Counted from the stretch's first letter, positions 25,238 through 34,160 are shown. The stretch: 64,000 nucleotides of DNA from Mycolicibacterium iranicum (GCF_002101705.1 NZ_LQPC01000043.1:37135-101134); one strand, 5' to 3'. The notes: generated from the sequence alone by a model not told the origin. Made by a program: numbers and translations.

Positions 25238-26230
25238 GTGAACCGCCGACCGACGCTGGAAGACGTCGCCGCCCGCGCCGGCGTATCGCGTGCGTTGGTC
25301 TCCATCGTGATGCGCGACGCGCCAGGGGCCAGTGACCACACGCGCGAGCGGGTCAAACGCGCGGCCGACGAACTCGGTTACCGTCCGGACCCGCGCGCCC
25401 GCCGGTTGCGCCAGCGCCGCTCGAATCTGATCGGCCTGACTTTCGCTGTGGGACAGGCCTTTCACGCCGATCTCGTCGACGGGGTGTATGCCTCGGCTGA
25501 GGCGCTCGGTTACGACGTCGTCCTCAGCGCGGTGACCCCGCACCGCGACGAAATGCGGGCGGTGCGCACTCTGGTCGACGATCGGTGCGAGGGCTTGATT
25601 CTCATCGGGCCCCGAATGCGTGCAGGTCGGCTCGGCGACCTTGCGTCCGGAATGCCGGTGGTGGTGATGGCACGCCGGGTTCGCGCTGTGGACGCGGTGC
25701 GCAGCGATGACGTGGCGGGGGCTGTTGCGGGCGTGGAACACCTGCTCGGCCTGGGGCACCGGCGGATCCTCTACCTGGACGGCGGCGGTGCGCCGGGAGC
25801 GGCAGAACGGTTGCGTGGTTATCGGCGGGCCACCGGAGACGCCGGTCTGCCTGAGGTCGTGCGTCCCGGTGGTCTCACCGAACGCGAGGGTGCCGCCGCG
25901 GCGGCGGCGATGCTCGAAACGGGCGACCTTCCCGACGCGGTGTTCGCATTCAACGACAGATGCGCACTCGGCGTAATGGACGTTCTGATTCGGGCGGGAG
26001 TGACTGTACCGCAACAGATCTCGCTGCTCGGATTCGACGACAGCCCGCTGGCAGGGTTGGCTCACATTCAGTTGAGCACCATTCGGCAGGATGCGGCTGC
26101 GCTCGCAGACGCAGCGGTGAGCCGTCTGGTGTCCCGCCTGGACGGTGACGGCGCAGGTAGTGCGCCGACCGATATCGTCAGGACACCGACTTTGGTGGTT
26201 CGCGGGTCGACTGCAGCCAGGAAGGCCTGA
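25238..26230 (+). CDS. LacI-family transcriptional regulator
   Basis: A 330-aa LacI/GalR repressor. The helix-turn-helix and hinge are in RPTLEDVAARAGVSRALVSIVMRDAPGASDHTRERVKRAADELGYRPD (about residues 3-52), followed by a periplasmic-binding-protein-like sensor domain (NLIGLTFAVGQAFHADLVDGVY, SDDVAGAVAGVEHLLGLGHRRILYL, DAVFAFNDRCALGVMDVL, LLGFDDSPLAGLAHIQLSTIRQD). The GTG at 25238 follows a TAGGCT -10 by seven bases, so the mRNA is probably leaderless. An operator overlaps that -10, implying autorepression. It likely also controls the divergent isomerase; the ligand is unknown. Confidence 0.9.
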   Translation: MNRRPTLEDVAARAGVSRALVSIVMRDAPGASDHTRERVKRAADELGYRPDPRARRLRQRRSNLIGLTFAVGQAFHADLVDGVYASAEALGYDVVLSAVTPHRDEMRAVRTLVDDRCEGLILIGPRMRAGRLGDLASGMPVVVMARRVRAVDAVRSDDVAGAVAGVEHLLGLGHRRILYLDGGGAPGAAERLRGYRRATGDAGLPEVVRPGGLTEREGAAAAAAMLETGDLPDAVFAFNDRCALGVMDVLIRAGVTVPQQISLLGFDDSPLAGLAHIQLSTIRQDAAALADAAVSRLVSRLDGDGAGSAPTDIVRTPTLVVRGSTAARKA

Positions 26231-26268
26231 TCTGCGAGGATGCCGACCGACAAATGACATGCAGTCCT

Positions 26269-26290
26269 AATGTCAGGACAAAGTCTTGAC
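26269..26290 (+). promoter_or_regulatory. Shared iol operator (IolR-type) before ABC transporter
   Basis: An exact second copy of the 22 bases found before iolC: AA then TGTCAGGACAAAGTCTTGAC. The embedded TTGACT (26285-26290 plus one base) can act as -35, with TATTAC about 15 bases on as a weak -10. A regulator bound here would cover the -35. About 105 bases separate it from the transporter start. Confidence 0.65.
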
Positions 26291-26394
26291 TTTCTGGTGT
26301 GAGCCGTATTACATCACCAGGGAGGCGTGTCGCCCGGCACCACCCCGGGAGGGCGATGAGGGCGTCGCGACAGTCTCGACGACAAGGAGAAGCA

Positions 26395-27381
26395 ATGACG
26401 TTCAAGCGGCTCGCAGCGTTCGCCGGAGCAGGCATCATGGCCCTGGGCATCGTGTCGTGCTCGTCGACCGGCGGAGCACCAGAGCAGTCCGGTGAGGGTG
26501 GGGGCGGCGGCACCGTCGACACCCCGCGCATGACGATCGCGATGATCACGCACGAGGTACCCGGCGACTCGTTCTGGGACCTGATCCGCAAGGGTGCCGA
26601 GGCCGCCGCGAAGAAGGACAACATCGAGCTGCGCTACTCGAACGATCCGGAGGCGCCGAACCAGGCGAATTTGGTGCAGACCGCCGTTGACAGCGACGTG
26701 GACGGCATCGCTGTCACGCTGGCCAAGCCCGACGCGATGCAGGCTGCGGTCAAAGCCGCAGAGGCCAAGGGGATCCCGGTCGTGGCGTTCAACGCGGGAA
26801 TGGACGCGTGGAAGCCGATGGGCGTCAAGGAATACTTCGGCCAGGACGGTCGCATCGCGGGCCAGGGTGTCGGTGACCGGCTGCGGGCCGAAGGTGCCAC
26901 CAAGGCCATCTGCATCATCCAGGAGCAGGGCCACGTCGACCTCGAGGCGCGCTGCGCCGGCGTGAAGGAGACCTTCCCCGCCACCGAGATCCTCAACGTC
27001 AACGGCAAGGACATGCCCTCGGTCGAATCCACGATCACGGCCAAGCTGCAGCAGGATCCGAGCGTCGACTACATCGTCGCCCTGGGCGCCCCCTTCGCGC
27101 TGACCGCTGTGCAGTCGGCCAAGAATGCGGGCAGCACCGCCAAGATCGGCACCTTCGACACGAATGCCGCCCTCGTCGAGGCGATCCAGGCAGGCGACGT
27201 CCAGTGGGCAGTTGACCAGCAGCCGTACCTGCAGGGATACCTCGCCGTGGACTCCCTGTGGCTGTACCTCAGTAACGGCAACGTCATCGGCGGTGGCCAG
27301 CCCACGCTGACCGGACCTGCGTTCATCGACAAGTCGAACATCGACGCGGTCGCGGAGTACGCGAAGGGCGGCACCCGATAG
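26395..27381 (+). CDS. Sugar ABC transporter substrate-binding lipoprotein
   Basis: A periplasmic-binding-protein-type lipoprotein (RbsB-like), 328 aa. The signal peptide ends in a lipobox around LGIVSCSS, then comes a Gly/Ser linker, then the binding domain: MTIAMITHEVPGDSFWDLIRKG, ALTLAKP-type VTLAKPDAMQAAVKAAEAKGIPVVAFN and VQWAVDQQPYLQGYLAVDSLWLYL. The ATG at 26395 has AAGGAG upstream. It is the first gene of a transporter operon preceded by the operator shared with iolC, so inositol or a related polyol is the expected ligand. Confidence 0.9.
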   Translation: MTFKRLAAFAGAGIMALGIVSCSSTGGAPEQSGEGGGGGTVDTPRMTIAMITHEVPGDSFWDLIRKGAEAAAKKDNIELRYSNDPEAPNQANLVQTAVDSDVDGIAVTLAKPDAMQAAVKAAEAKGIPVVAFNAGMDAWKPMGVKEYFGQDGRIAGQGVGDRLRAEGATKAICIIQEQGHVDLEARCAGVKETFPATEILNVNGKDMPSVESTITAKLQQDPSVDYIVALGAPFALTAVQSAKNAGSTAKIGTFDTNAALVEAIQAGDVQWAVDQQPYLQGYLAVDSLWLYLSNGNVIGGGQPTLTGPAFIDKSNIDAVAEYAKGGTR

Positions 27382-28439
27382 TGACTACCCAGGAGGCTCT
27401 CGACGTCGCCGGTCACAAGGTGGTCCGCGACGAGCGCGTCAAGGAACGGAATCGCCTGCAGCGCATTCTGATCCGCCCCGAGATGGGTGCCGGCATCGGA
27501 GCGATCGGCATCTTCATCTTCTTCCTGATCGTGGCGGCGCCGTTCCGCGAGGCGGCCTCGCTGGCGACCGTGCTGTACGCCAGCTCGACGATCGGCATCA
27601 TGGCCTGCGGTGTCGCGGTGTTGATGATCGGCGGCGAGTTCGACCTGTCGGCGGGCGTGGCCGTGACGTTCAGCTCGCTGGCCGCGTCGATGCTTGCCTA
27701 TAACCTGCACCTGAATCTTTGGGTAGGGGCGCTGCTTTCGCTGATCCTGGCGTTGACCGTCGGATTCTTCAACGGCTTCCTGGTGATGAAGACGAAGATC
27801 CCCAGCTTCCTGATCACGTTGAGCACGTTCTTTATGCTCGCCGGCATCAACCTGGCGGTCACCAAGCTGGTGGCCGGTCAGGTCGCCACCCAGAGCGTCA
27901 GCGACATGCAGGGCTGGGATTCGGCCCAGAAGGTCTTCGCGTCGTCGTTCACCCTGTTCGGGGTCAGCATTCGCATCACGGTGGTGTGGTGGCTGGTGTT
28001 CACCGCGATCGCCACCTGGGTGCTGTTCAAGACGAAGGTCGGCAACTGGATTTTCGCCGTCGGCGGAGACTCGGACAGCGCTCGCGCCGTGGGTGTTCCG
28101 GTCACCAAGGTGAAGATCGGGCTGTTCATGTTCGTCGGCTTCTGCGCCTGGTTCGTCGGCATGCACCTGCTGTTCGCGTTCAACACCGTGCAGTCCGGTC
28201 AGGGCATCGGCAATGAGTTCTTCTACATCATCGCCGCCGTCATCGGAGGCTGCCTGCTCACCGGTGGCTACGGCACTGCGATCGGTGCGGCCATCGGCGC
28301 TTTCATCTTCGGCATGACCAACCAGGGCATCGTGTACGCGGGCTGGGACCCGGACTGGTTCAAGTTCTTCTTGGGCGCGATGCTGCTGTTCGCGGTGATC
28401 GCCAACAACGCCTTCCGCAACTACGCCGCAAAGAAGTGA
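27381..28439 (+). CDS. Sugar ABC transporter permease
   Basis: An integral membrane permease of the branched-chain/ribose type (BPD_transp_2), 352 aa, with about eight to ten hydrophobic segments from residue 35 on. The GGEFDLSAGVAVTFSSLAASML segment is characteristic of RbsC-like permeases, and SARAVGVPVTKVKIGLFMFVGF resembles the ATPase-coupling loop. The GTG start shares one base with the TAG of the substrate-binding gene (TAGTG), so translation is coupled. It forms the membrane channel of the putative inositol importer. Confidence 0.9.
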   Translation: MTTQEALDVAGHKVVRDERVKERNRLQRILIRPEMGAGIGAIGIFIFFLIVAAPFREAASLATVLYASSTIGIMACGVAVLMIGGEFDLSAGVAVTFSSLAASMLAYNLHLNLWVGALLSLILALTVGFFNGFLVMKTKIPSFLITLSTFFMLAGINLAVTKLVAGQVATQSVSDMQGWDSAQKVFASSFTLFGVSIRITVVWWLVFTAIATWVLFKTKVGNWIFAVGGDSDSARAVGVPVTKVKIGLFMFVGFCAWFVGMHLLFAFNTVQSGQGIGNEFFYIIAAVIGGCLLTGGYGTAIGAAIGAFIFGMTNQGIVYAGWDPDWFKFFLGAMLLFAVIANNAFRNYAAKK

Positions 28440-28443
28440 TCTG

Positions 28444-29268
28444 ATGACCATCTCAGTCGAAAAGGCAAGCAGCGATTCTCAATCCGGCGGCAGGGTGCCG
28501 TTGGTCGAACTGCGCAACGTCGGCAAGGCCTATGGCAACATCACCGCCCTGAAGGACATCTGCCTTCGGGTGCATGCCGGCGAGGTGACCGGCATCCTCG
28601 GCGACAACGGCGCGGGTAAGTCCACGCTGATCAAGATCATCGCCGGCCTGCACCAGCAGACCGAAGGGGAACTGCTCGTCGATGGTGAGCCGACCAGGTT
28701 TGCCTCACCCGCCGACGCGCTGGGCAAGGGCATCGCGACGGTCTACCAGAACCTCGCCGTCGTGCCGCTGATGCCGGTGTGGCGCAACTTCTTCCTCGGA
28801 CAGGAGCTGCGCAAGAAGTCGTTCCCATGGTCACTGGACGCCAACGCGATGCGTGCCACCACGCTGACCGAGCTGGCCAAGATGGGGATCGACCTACCCG
28901 ACGTCGACGTACCGATCGGTTCACTGTCCGGTGGGCAGAAGCAGTGTGTGGCGATCGCGCGGGCGGTGTTCTTCGGGGCGCGGGTGCTGATCCTCGACGA
29001 GCCGACCGCGGCACTCGGTGTCAAGCAGTCCGGGGTGGTGCTCAAGTACATCACCGCGGCCAAGGAAGCCGGCTTCGGCGTGGTGTTCATCACGCACAAT
29101 CCGCATCACGCGCACATGGTCGGTGACCACTTCGTGCTGCTCAATCGCGGCAGGCAGAAGCTGGACTGCACCTACGACGACATCACGCTGGAACACCTCA
29201 CCCAGGAAATGGCCGGCGGTGACGAGCTGGAAGCGCTCACCCACGAACTGCGCGGCGCCAAGAACTGA
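28444..29268 (+). CDS. Sugar ABC transporter ATP-binding protein
   Basis: A 274-aa ABC ATPase. Walker A is GDNGAGKST, the signature is LSGGQKQCVAIARA, Walker B is VLILDEPTAALG and the switch His lies in VVFITHNPHH. It has one nucleotide-binding domain, whereas RbsA/MglA-type partners of such permeases usually have two fused domains (about 500 aa). It presumably works as a homodimer. It starts five bases after the permease stop and completes the binding protein-permease-ATPase set. Confidence 0.92.
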   Translation: MTISVEKASSDSQSGGRVPLVELRNVGKAYGNITALKDICLRVHAGEVTGILGDNGAGKSTLIKIIAGLHQQTEGELLVDGEPTRFASPADALGKGIATVYQNLAVVPLMPVWRNFFLGQELRKKSFPWSLDANAMRATTLTELAKMGIDLPDVDVPIGSLSGGQKQCVAIARAVFFGARVLILDEPTAALGVKQSGVVLKYITAAKEAGFGVVFITHNPHHAHMVGDHFVLLNRGRQKLDCTYDDITLEHLTQEMAGGDELEALTHELRGAKN

Positions 29269-29311
29269 GTCGGCGGGGTTCGAGGTCGAGGGCACCGGGT
29301 ACGTGTCGCCC

Positions 29312-29785
29312 ATGACTATCTCGACCCTGAAGACAGAAGACGCGGGACCGAAGGCTGTCAGTCGCAGCGTGCAGGTTTCGGCGCCGGTTTCCACACTCTT
29401 CGACCTCATCGCCGACCCCCACCGGCACCCCGAGATCGACGGGTCCGGGACCGTGCGCGACATCGACGTCAAAGGTCCGCACCGGCTGAACGTCGGGGAC
29501 AAGTTCACCGTGGGGATGACGCAGTACGGTCTGCCGTACAAGATCACGTCGAAGGCCACCAAGGTCGAGGAAAACCGCATCGTCGAATGGGAGCACCCGC
29601 TCGGACACCGGTGGCGCTGGGAACTCGCCGAAGTGGGACCCGGCGCGACCAAAGTCACGGAGACCTTCGACTACTCCACGGCCAAGGTTCCGCTGGTCAT
29701 CGAGATTCTCGGGATGCAGAAGAAGAACGCCGACGGCATCGAGTCGACACTGCGGGCGTTGGCTGAGAAGTTCGACGTGCACTGA
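29312..29785 (+). CDS. SRPBCC-family (START-like) protein
   Basis: A 157-aa protein with the polyketide cyclase/START-like fold: SRSVQVSAPVSTLFDLIADPHRHPEIDGSG at the N-terminus is the usual opening, and the long C-terminal helix (ADGIESTLRALAEKFDVH) closes the cavity. Such proteins bind or cyclise hydrophobic ligands. The reading frame extends upstream inside the ATPase gene, but the ATG at 29312 begins the fold. It may be cotranscribed with the transporter; a hairpin follows at 29830-29852. Confidence 0.8.
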   Translation: MTISTLKTEDAGPKAVSRSVQVSAPVSTLFDLIADPHRHPEIDGSGTVRDIDVKGPHRLNVGDKFTVGMTQYGLPYKITSKATKVEENRIVEWEHPLGHRWRWELAEVGPGATKVTETFDYSTAKVPLVIEILGMQKKNADGIESTLRALAEKFDVH

Positions 29786-29829
29786 ACCGGGTGACCCGGG
29801 CACCGCCACGGCTCGGCCGACACCTGTGA

Positions 29830-29852
29830 GTGAGCGGTTTCTCGCCGCTCAC
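29830..29852 (+). terminator. Hairpin after transporter operon
   Basis: GTGAGCGG (29830-29837) pairs perfectly with CCGCTCAC (29845-29852) around a 7-nt loop, 45 bases after the SRPBCC stop. There is no T tract, so it is a mycobacterial-type terminator at best. Confidence 0.5.
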
Positions 29853-29930
29853 GAAGCGTTCATGGTCTCGACATGGTGTCGGTACGGCTGTCGGCGGGCC
29901 GGTGCGCCCGACGCCCGGCACAATGAAGAC

Positions 29931-30080
29931 ATGGACAGTGATCGCGAATACCGCGTGCACGCCCCGGTGTGGCGTGACCCGCTGTCGGCGGGGTGGCGTG
30001 CCCACCGCGGGCTGCTCCTGCTGCGCCTGCGCTGGCACGAGCGCCGCACGCAGCCTTCCGAGCCGACAAACCCGAGCTGA
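29931..30080 (+). CDS. Possible 49-aa Arg-rich protein, leaderless
   Basis: A short frame starting MDSDREYRVHAPVWRDPLSA, with a Leu/Arg-rich centre (RGLLLLRLRWHERR) and ending EPTNPS. Third codon positions are strongly G/C, like the surrounding genes, and a CACAAT hexamer lies six bases before the ATG, the spacing of leaderless starts. I do not recognise the family. It could be a chance ORF in a GC-rich intergenic region. Confidence 0.35.
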   Translation: MDSDREYRVHAPVWRDPLSAGWRAHRGLLLLRLRWHERRTQPSEPTNPS

Positions 30081-30111
30081 CCCGCCAGTGCGGCTGTTCG
30101 GGGGGCGAGCG

Positions 30112-31074
30112 CTAGCGCGGCTGCATCCCGGCCGCGCGATAGGCCTCGTCGATCAGTGCCATGTTCGCCACCGCGTCCTCGACATTCAGCGGCAGCGGCA
30201 TTGCGTGCTGGACGTGGTTGGCGAAGGCCTCGAGTTGATAGGTGTACGACGCGCGCGTCCCGTGGTGCTCGACGGTCGTGCCGTGCTCGGTCGTGATGGT
30301 CAGTCTGTCGTCGTCGCGCGGCTTGATGAAGTTGTGCACGAAGACTTCTCCGCGGGTGCCGAGCATTCGCAGCGTGAACGAGTAGTCATCGTCGACCATC
30401 GAATTGCTCGTCGACGCCGTCACCCCTGAGGGAAACATCAACTCTGCGTCGAATCGTTCGTCCACCCCGGCAGAGCGCTCTGCAGCCGTCGCTGTCACGA
30501 CGGACGGTTCACCGAACCTGCGCATGACGTGCAGCGCGTAGCAGCCGAGGTCCATCAGCGCGCCGCCTGCCAGTTCGAGCGACCACCGCGGATCATCGGG
30601 CTGTGGAGTAGGCATTCCCATCCGGACCTCGATGCGCGTCAGGTCGCCGATCGTGCCGTCGCGCGCCACGGCCAGAGCCCGCTGATTCACGGGATGGAAC
30701 AGGTAGTGGAACCCTTCCATCACCGTGATGTCAGCGGTGACAGCGGCATTCGCGACACGCGCCGCCTCCTCGCGATTGCGGGCGAACGGCTTCTCGGTCA
30801 GCACTGGCTTGCCTGCAGCTACGGCGGCCAAGTTCCACGGCGCGTGTAGTGCGTTTGCGAGCGGGTTGTAGATCACGTCCACTTCAGGATCGGACACCAG
30901 ATCCTGATACGTCGGCACGATCCGGTCCACGCCGTACTTGTCGGCAAATATTCTGGCGCGTAAAGGATCTCGGGCTGCGACGGCGACCAACCGATGCCCC
31001 AGCTCCTGGGCCGGTTCGACGATAGCCGATTCGGCGATGCGTGACGCGCCAAGGATTCCGATGCGCAAACTCAT
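30112..31074 (-). CDS. Gfo/Idh/MocA oxidoreductase
   Basis: NAD(P)-dependent sugar oxidoreductase, 320 aa, last gene of the second polyol cassette. It begins MSLRIGILGASRIAESAIVEP (Rossmann motif), has VLTEKPFARNREEA (EKP motif) and LMDLGCYALHVMRRFGEPS. The DLGCY pattern differs from the Asp-x-x-x-His of the inositol dehydrogenases at 16.7 and 31.9 kb and is closer to xylose/glucose-fructose oxidoreductase-like enzymes, so its substrate probably differs. It overlaps the end of the upstream TIM-barrel gene by four bases (ATGA). Confidence 0.88.
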   Translation of the reverse strand: MSLRIGILGASRIAESAIVEPAQELGHRLVAVAARDPLRARIFADKYGVDRIVPTYQDLVSDPEVDVIYNPLANALHAPWNLAAVAAGKPVLTEKPFARNREEAARVANAAVTADITVMEGFHYLFHPVNQRALAVARDGTIGDLTRIEVRMGMPTPQPDDPRWSLELAGGALMDLGCYALHVMRRFGEPSVVTATAAERSAGVDERFDAELMFPSGVTASTSNSMVDDDYSFTLRMLGTRGEVFVHNFIKPRDDDRLTITTEHGTTVEHHGTRASYTYQLEAFANHVQHAMPLPLNVEDAVANMALIDEAYRAAGMQPR

Positions 31075-31946
31075 GACGAGACGCCGGCTGCGGCGCCCTG
31101 CAGGAACGCAACGCTGGCCACCACGTCGCCCAACGGGCCTTGGCCCGCCTGAGGATCCGAATCGAGAATCTTGTCCTGCTCCATGACATACCAGCCGTTG
31201 AAACCGTTGTCCTCCAACGTCTTTACAATCTCGGCGATGTCAACGTCCCCCGCGCCGAGCGGGACATACATCCCCGCCGCCACGGCCTGGGTGTAGGTCA
31301 TCTCCCCGGTCTGCACCTTCGCGGCCAGCGCGGCGTCGACGTCCTTGAGGTGGGCGTGCTTGATCCGCTCGGGTACCTCTTTGGTCAGCGCCAGCGGGTC
31401 GGTGCCGCCGATCAGCAGGTGTCCGGTGTCGAGGCACAGAGGGATCGTCGAGCCCGTGAGCACGCGGTCGACTTCGCTGCGGGACTCGACCATCGTGCCG
31501 ACGTGCGGGTGCAGCACTGCGGTCAATCCTCGCGCAGCGACGATATCGGCTAGCCGATCGAGGTTGGAAAGCAGTGTCGCCCATTGCTGTTCGTCGAGTA
31601 TCGGTCGTGCGTCGTAGCCGTCCAAGCCGGTCGCAGCTGCCAGCACCACCACTCCTGCACCCGCGGCGACCAGCGACTCCAGTGGGCCGGCGAGGTCTTC
31701 GGCGGGGTCATGGTCGTCTTTGAAGAGGACCACCGGCACAAATCCGCCGACACACGAGAGGCCGTGACTGTCCAGCAGTTCCACCAGGTCGACGGTGTTG
31801 GTGGGAAGAAAGCCCTCTGGCCCCAGCTCCGTTGCGGTGAGTCCGGCCTGGCGCATCTCGGTCAGTACACGATCCGGGCCGAGCTGATGGCCCCAACCCG
31901 GAACCTCACATACGCCCCAGGAAATAGGGGCACCGGCGATCTTCAC
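31071..31946 (-). CDS. IolE-like TIM barrel (inosose dehydratase-like)
   Basis: A 291-aa sugar phosphate isomerase/epimerase family protein that opens VKIAGAPISWGVCEVPGWGHQ; the APISWGVCE start is typical of IolE-type 2-keto-myo-inositol dehydratases. Later segments are TATELGPEGFLP, AVLHPHVGTMVES, LCLDTGHLLIGGTDP and KHAHLKDVD. I chose the GTG at 31946 because AGGAG lies about eight bases upstream and it overlaps the preceding stop (GTGA). It is a paralogue of iolE at 17.7 kb and probably acts on the product of the dehydrogenase next to it. Confidence 0.85.
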   Translation of the reverse strand: MKIAGAPISWGVCEVPGWGHQLGPDRVLTEMRQAGLTATELGPEGFLPTNTVDLVELLDSHGLSCVGGFVPVVLFKDDHDPAEDLAGPLESLVAAGAGVVVLAAATGLDGYDARPILDEQQWATLLSNLDRLADIVAARGLTAVLHPHVGTMVESRSEVDRVLTGSTIPLCLDTGHLLIGGTDPLALTKEVPERIKHAHLKDVDAALAAKVQTGEMTYTQAVAAGMYVPLGAGDVDIAEIVKTLEDNGFNGWYVMEQDKILDSDPQAGQGPLGDVVASVAFLQGAAAGVSS

Positions 31947-32959
31947 TGCTGTGTCTCCTTCCGAACCGACTCGATGGCCACGGGGACGCCCCGGCGCAGA
32001 GATTCTGTCGCGGCTTCGGCGATCCATGCCACTTCGACCGCATCGGCCACGGTGGCGCCTTGGATCGGGCCTCCCTGAACGACTTTCACGAATGCAGCGA
32101 GCTCGGCGCGGAACGCGTCGGTGAAGCGATCCATGAAGAAGTGGTGCGGTTGACCGGTCGGGAAGTCATGAGCGGGGTCGGCATTGAGCACGGGTACGCC
32201 CTGGTCCCAGCCGGCGACGGCGGAGTCCTGGAAGCCGTGCACCTCGAGCCGGCAGTCATATCCTCGTCCGTTGTAGCGGCCAGCGGAGACGACACCGAGT
32301 GCGCCACCGTCGAAGCGGACCACGATGGCCGCGGTGTCGACATCGCCGTACTCTGCGAACAGCGGATCACCCTGCACGCTGCCGGTCGCGTACACCTCGA
32401 CGGCCTCCTGTCCGGTAACCCAGCGGATGACGTCGAAATCGTGCACGGCGCAGTCGCGGAAGATACCGCCGGATCCCTTGATGTAGTCCATCGGCGGGGG
32501 AGCAGGGTCCATGGTGGTGCTGCGGACCGTCGTCAGCGCTCCGAGCGACCCGCTGTCGACGGCCTGCTTGACCGCAGCGAACGCCGCATCGAAGCGACGC
32601 TGGTAGCCCACCTGCACCGGGACCCCGGACCCGCCGATGACCCCTGCCAGACGGGCGCTCTCGGATGCCGTGGATGCGATGGGCTTCTCGCAGAAGGTCG
32701 GCAGACCGCGCTCCACGGCCGCCAGCGTCAGCTCGGCGTGCGCCGGGGTGGCCGCCGCAACGATCACACCGTCGATTCCCGACGACAACAGCTTGTCGAC
32801 CGACTCCGCCGGGGTGGCACCGTATTTCGCGGCAACCTCGCTGACGATGTCCGGTCGCTCATCGGTGATCACCAGTCCGGAGACCTCAGGCAGATTGGTC
32901 AGCGTGTCGGCATGGAAGGCGCCGATTCGGCCGAGTCCGATGAGGCCGAGGGTGGTCAT
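31943..32959 (-). CDS. Inositol 2-dehydrogenase-like (Gfo/Idh/MocA)
   Basis: A 338-aa NAD-dependent dehydrogenase with GLIGLGRIGAFHADTL (Rossmann), FCEKPIASTAS (EKP motif) and GIFRDCAVHDFDVIRWVTG carrying the Asp/His pair of inositol dehydrogenases. RYNGRGYDCRLEVHG is also typical of this subgroup. It is probably a second inositol dehydrogenase, perhaps for a different stereoisomer or a modified inositol. Its ATG overlaps the stop of the upstream oxygenase gene (ATGA), and its own stop overlaps the next GTG, so three genes are coupled in series. Confidence 0.88.
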   Translation of the reverse strand: MTTLGLIGLGRIGAFHADTLTNLPEVSGLVITDERPDIVSEVAAKYGATPAESVDKLLSSGIDGVIVAAATPAHAELTLAAVERGLPTFCEKPIASTASESARLAGVIGGSGVPVQVGYQRRFDAAFAAVKQAVDSGSLGALTTVRSTTMDPAPPPMDYIKGSGGIFRDCAVHDFDVIRWVTGQEAVEVYATGSVQGDPLFAEYGDVDTAAIVVRFDGGALGVVSAGRYNGRGYDCRLEVHGFQDSAVAGWDQGVPVLNADPAHDFPTGQPHHFFMDRFTDAFRAELAAFVKVVQGGPIQGATVADAVEVAWIAEAATESLRRGVPVAIESVRKETQQ

Positions 32960-34143
32960 GGCATTCTCCGTTCGTTCTGATTGCGAAGCGCGATGTCGAG
33001 GTCTTCTTCCGTGAAGTTTCTGGACAGTGCGTCGAGTACGGTGTCGACCTGGCTGGGCGGCGCCAGGCTGCCGATGGGTTGATCGCTGTCCAGATTGGTA
33101 GGGAACGCGTAGCCCTCTGCGGTGGCCACCACGACGTTCTCCACGTCGCGGTGCGACCGCCCTGCGGCCTGCATGGCCAGCAGCCAGGGATAGACCGCGC
33201 GCACCATCGCGGTGCGATCCATCGCCTCCATCGCCCGCCCGAACGGTGAGCTGATCTGCATGAGGTTCGCGATGCGCCTGATGGCCGAGGATCCCGTCGA
33301 GAAGTTGCTTCCCGCACCGTGATAGAGAGCCGGGTTGAAGAACACGGCGTCCCCCTTGCGCAGCGGCAGTTGGACGTGATGGGCGGCGAAGTAATCGATG
33401 AACTCGGGCCTGTTGAACGCGATGTAGCCGCCGGTGAAGCGCTGCGAGTGGGGCAACAGCATCGTCGGGCCGCTTTCGACCGGCATGTCGCAATGCGCGA
33501 CGGCGCCCTGCAGCGTCAGCGTCGGGGAGGCGCGGTGGATATGTGCCGGATAGCGCTCAAGATGGTGCTCCGGGACGAAACCGAGGTGGTAGTCGCGGTG
33601 CGGAACCTGAGCAGTACCGCCCGGGTTGACGACGTTGACCTGTGACGTGACCTGATACCTCGGCCCCAGCCACGCCTGGCACACCACGGCCAGCGCGTCA
33701 TTGGCGTAGTAGTCGGCGAATGCCGCGGGGTCGTGCAGTGCGAGCTTCTGGGCTGCGTTCCAGATGCGGTCGTTGGCGCCGGGCGTGCCGAAGTGATCGC
33801 CTGAGGCGCGGCCATCGGCATGCTGCGCCTCGATGATCGCGAAGAAGGCCTCGCTGGCACGGTCCACCACGCCGGCGTCGAACGCGCCGGCGAATACGAC
33901 GACACCTGGGCCGTCGGCGAGAGCGCGGATGAGCTCCGCTTGCAGCGCGCGACGGTCGCTCGTCTTGGCTGTGGCAGCAGCGTCGTAGATGAGCACATTG
34001 CTGCGGACATCGTCGGCGTGCGGATAGTCGGCGAGGTCGGTGTTGCGCTCGACCTGGACGCAGAAGTCGTCCAGGTCGAAATCCGCCTCACCCAGCCAGC
34101 ATGAGTGCGCGGCGTGGATGTGCTGCTGGATGGACGTTGCCAT
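32956..34143 (-). CDS. Phytanoyl-CoA dioxygenase-family oxygenase
   Basis: A 395-aa PhyH-type protein, expected to use Fe(II) and 2-oxoglutarate. The facial triad looks complete: the His-x-Asp in VPHRDYHLGF and the distal His in NPALYHGAGSNFS, with Arg in SSAIRRIANLMQ as a candidate 2-oxoglutarate ligand. It begins MATSIQQHIHAAHSC; the ATG at 34143 was preferred to an upstream one at 34185 because the latter runs into the regulatory region. As first gene of the cassette, coupled to an inositol-type dehydrogenase, it may oxidise or O-demethylate an inositol derivative (inference). Confidence 0.85.
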   Translation of the reverse strand: MATSIQQHIHAAHSCWLGEADFDLDDFCVQVERNTDLADYPHADDVRSNVLIYDAAATAKTSDRRALQAELIRALADGPGVVVFAGAFDAGVVDRASEAFFAIIEAQHADGRASGDHFGTPGANDRIWNAAQKLALHDPAAFADYYANDALAVVCQAWLGPRYQVTSQVNVVNPGGTAQVPHRDYHLGFVPEHHLERYPAHIHRASPTLTLQGAVAHCDMPVESGPTMLLPHSQRFTGGYIAFNRPEFIDYFAAHHVQLPLRKGDAVFFNPALYHGAGSNFSTGSSAIRRIANLMQISSPFGRAMEAMDRTAMVRAVYPWLLAMQAAGRSHRDVENVVVATAEGYAFPTNLDSDQPIGSLAPPSQVDTVLDALSRNFTEEDLDIALRNQNERRMP

Positions 34144-34160
34144 GGCAGTTAGTCTTGCTG

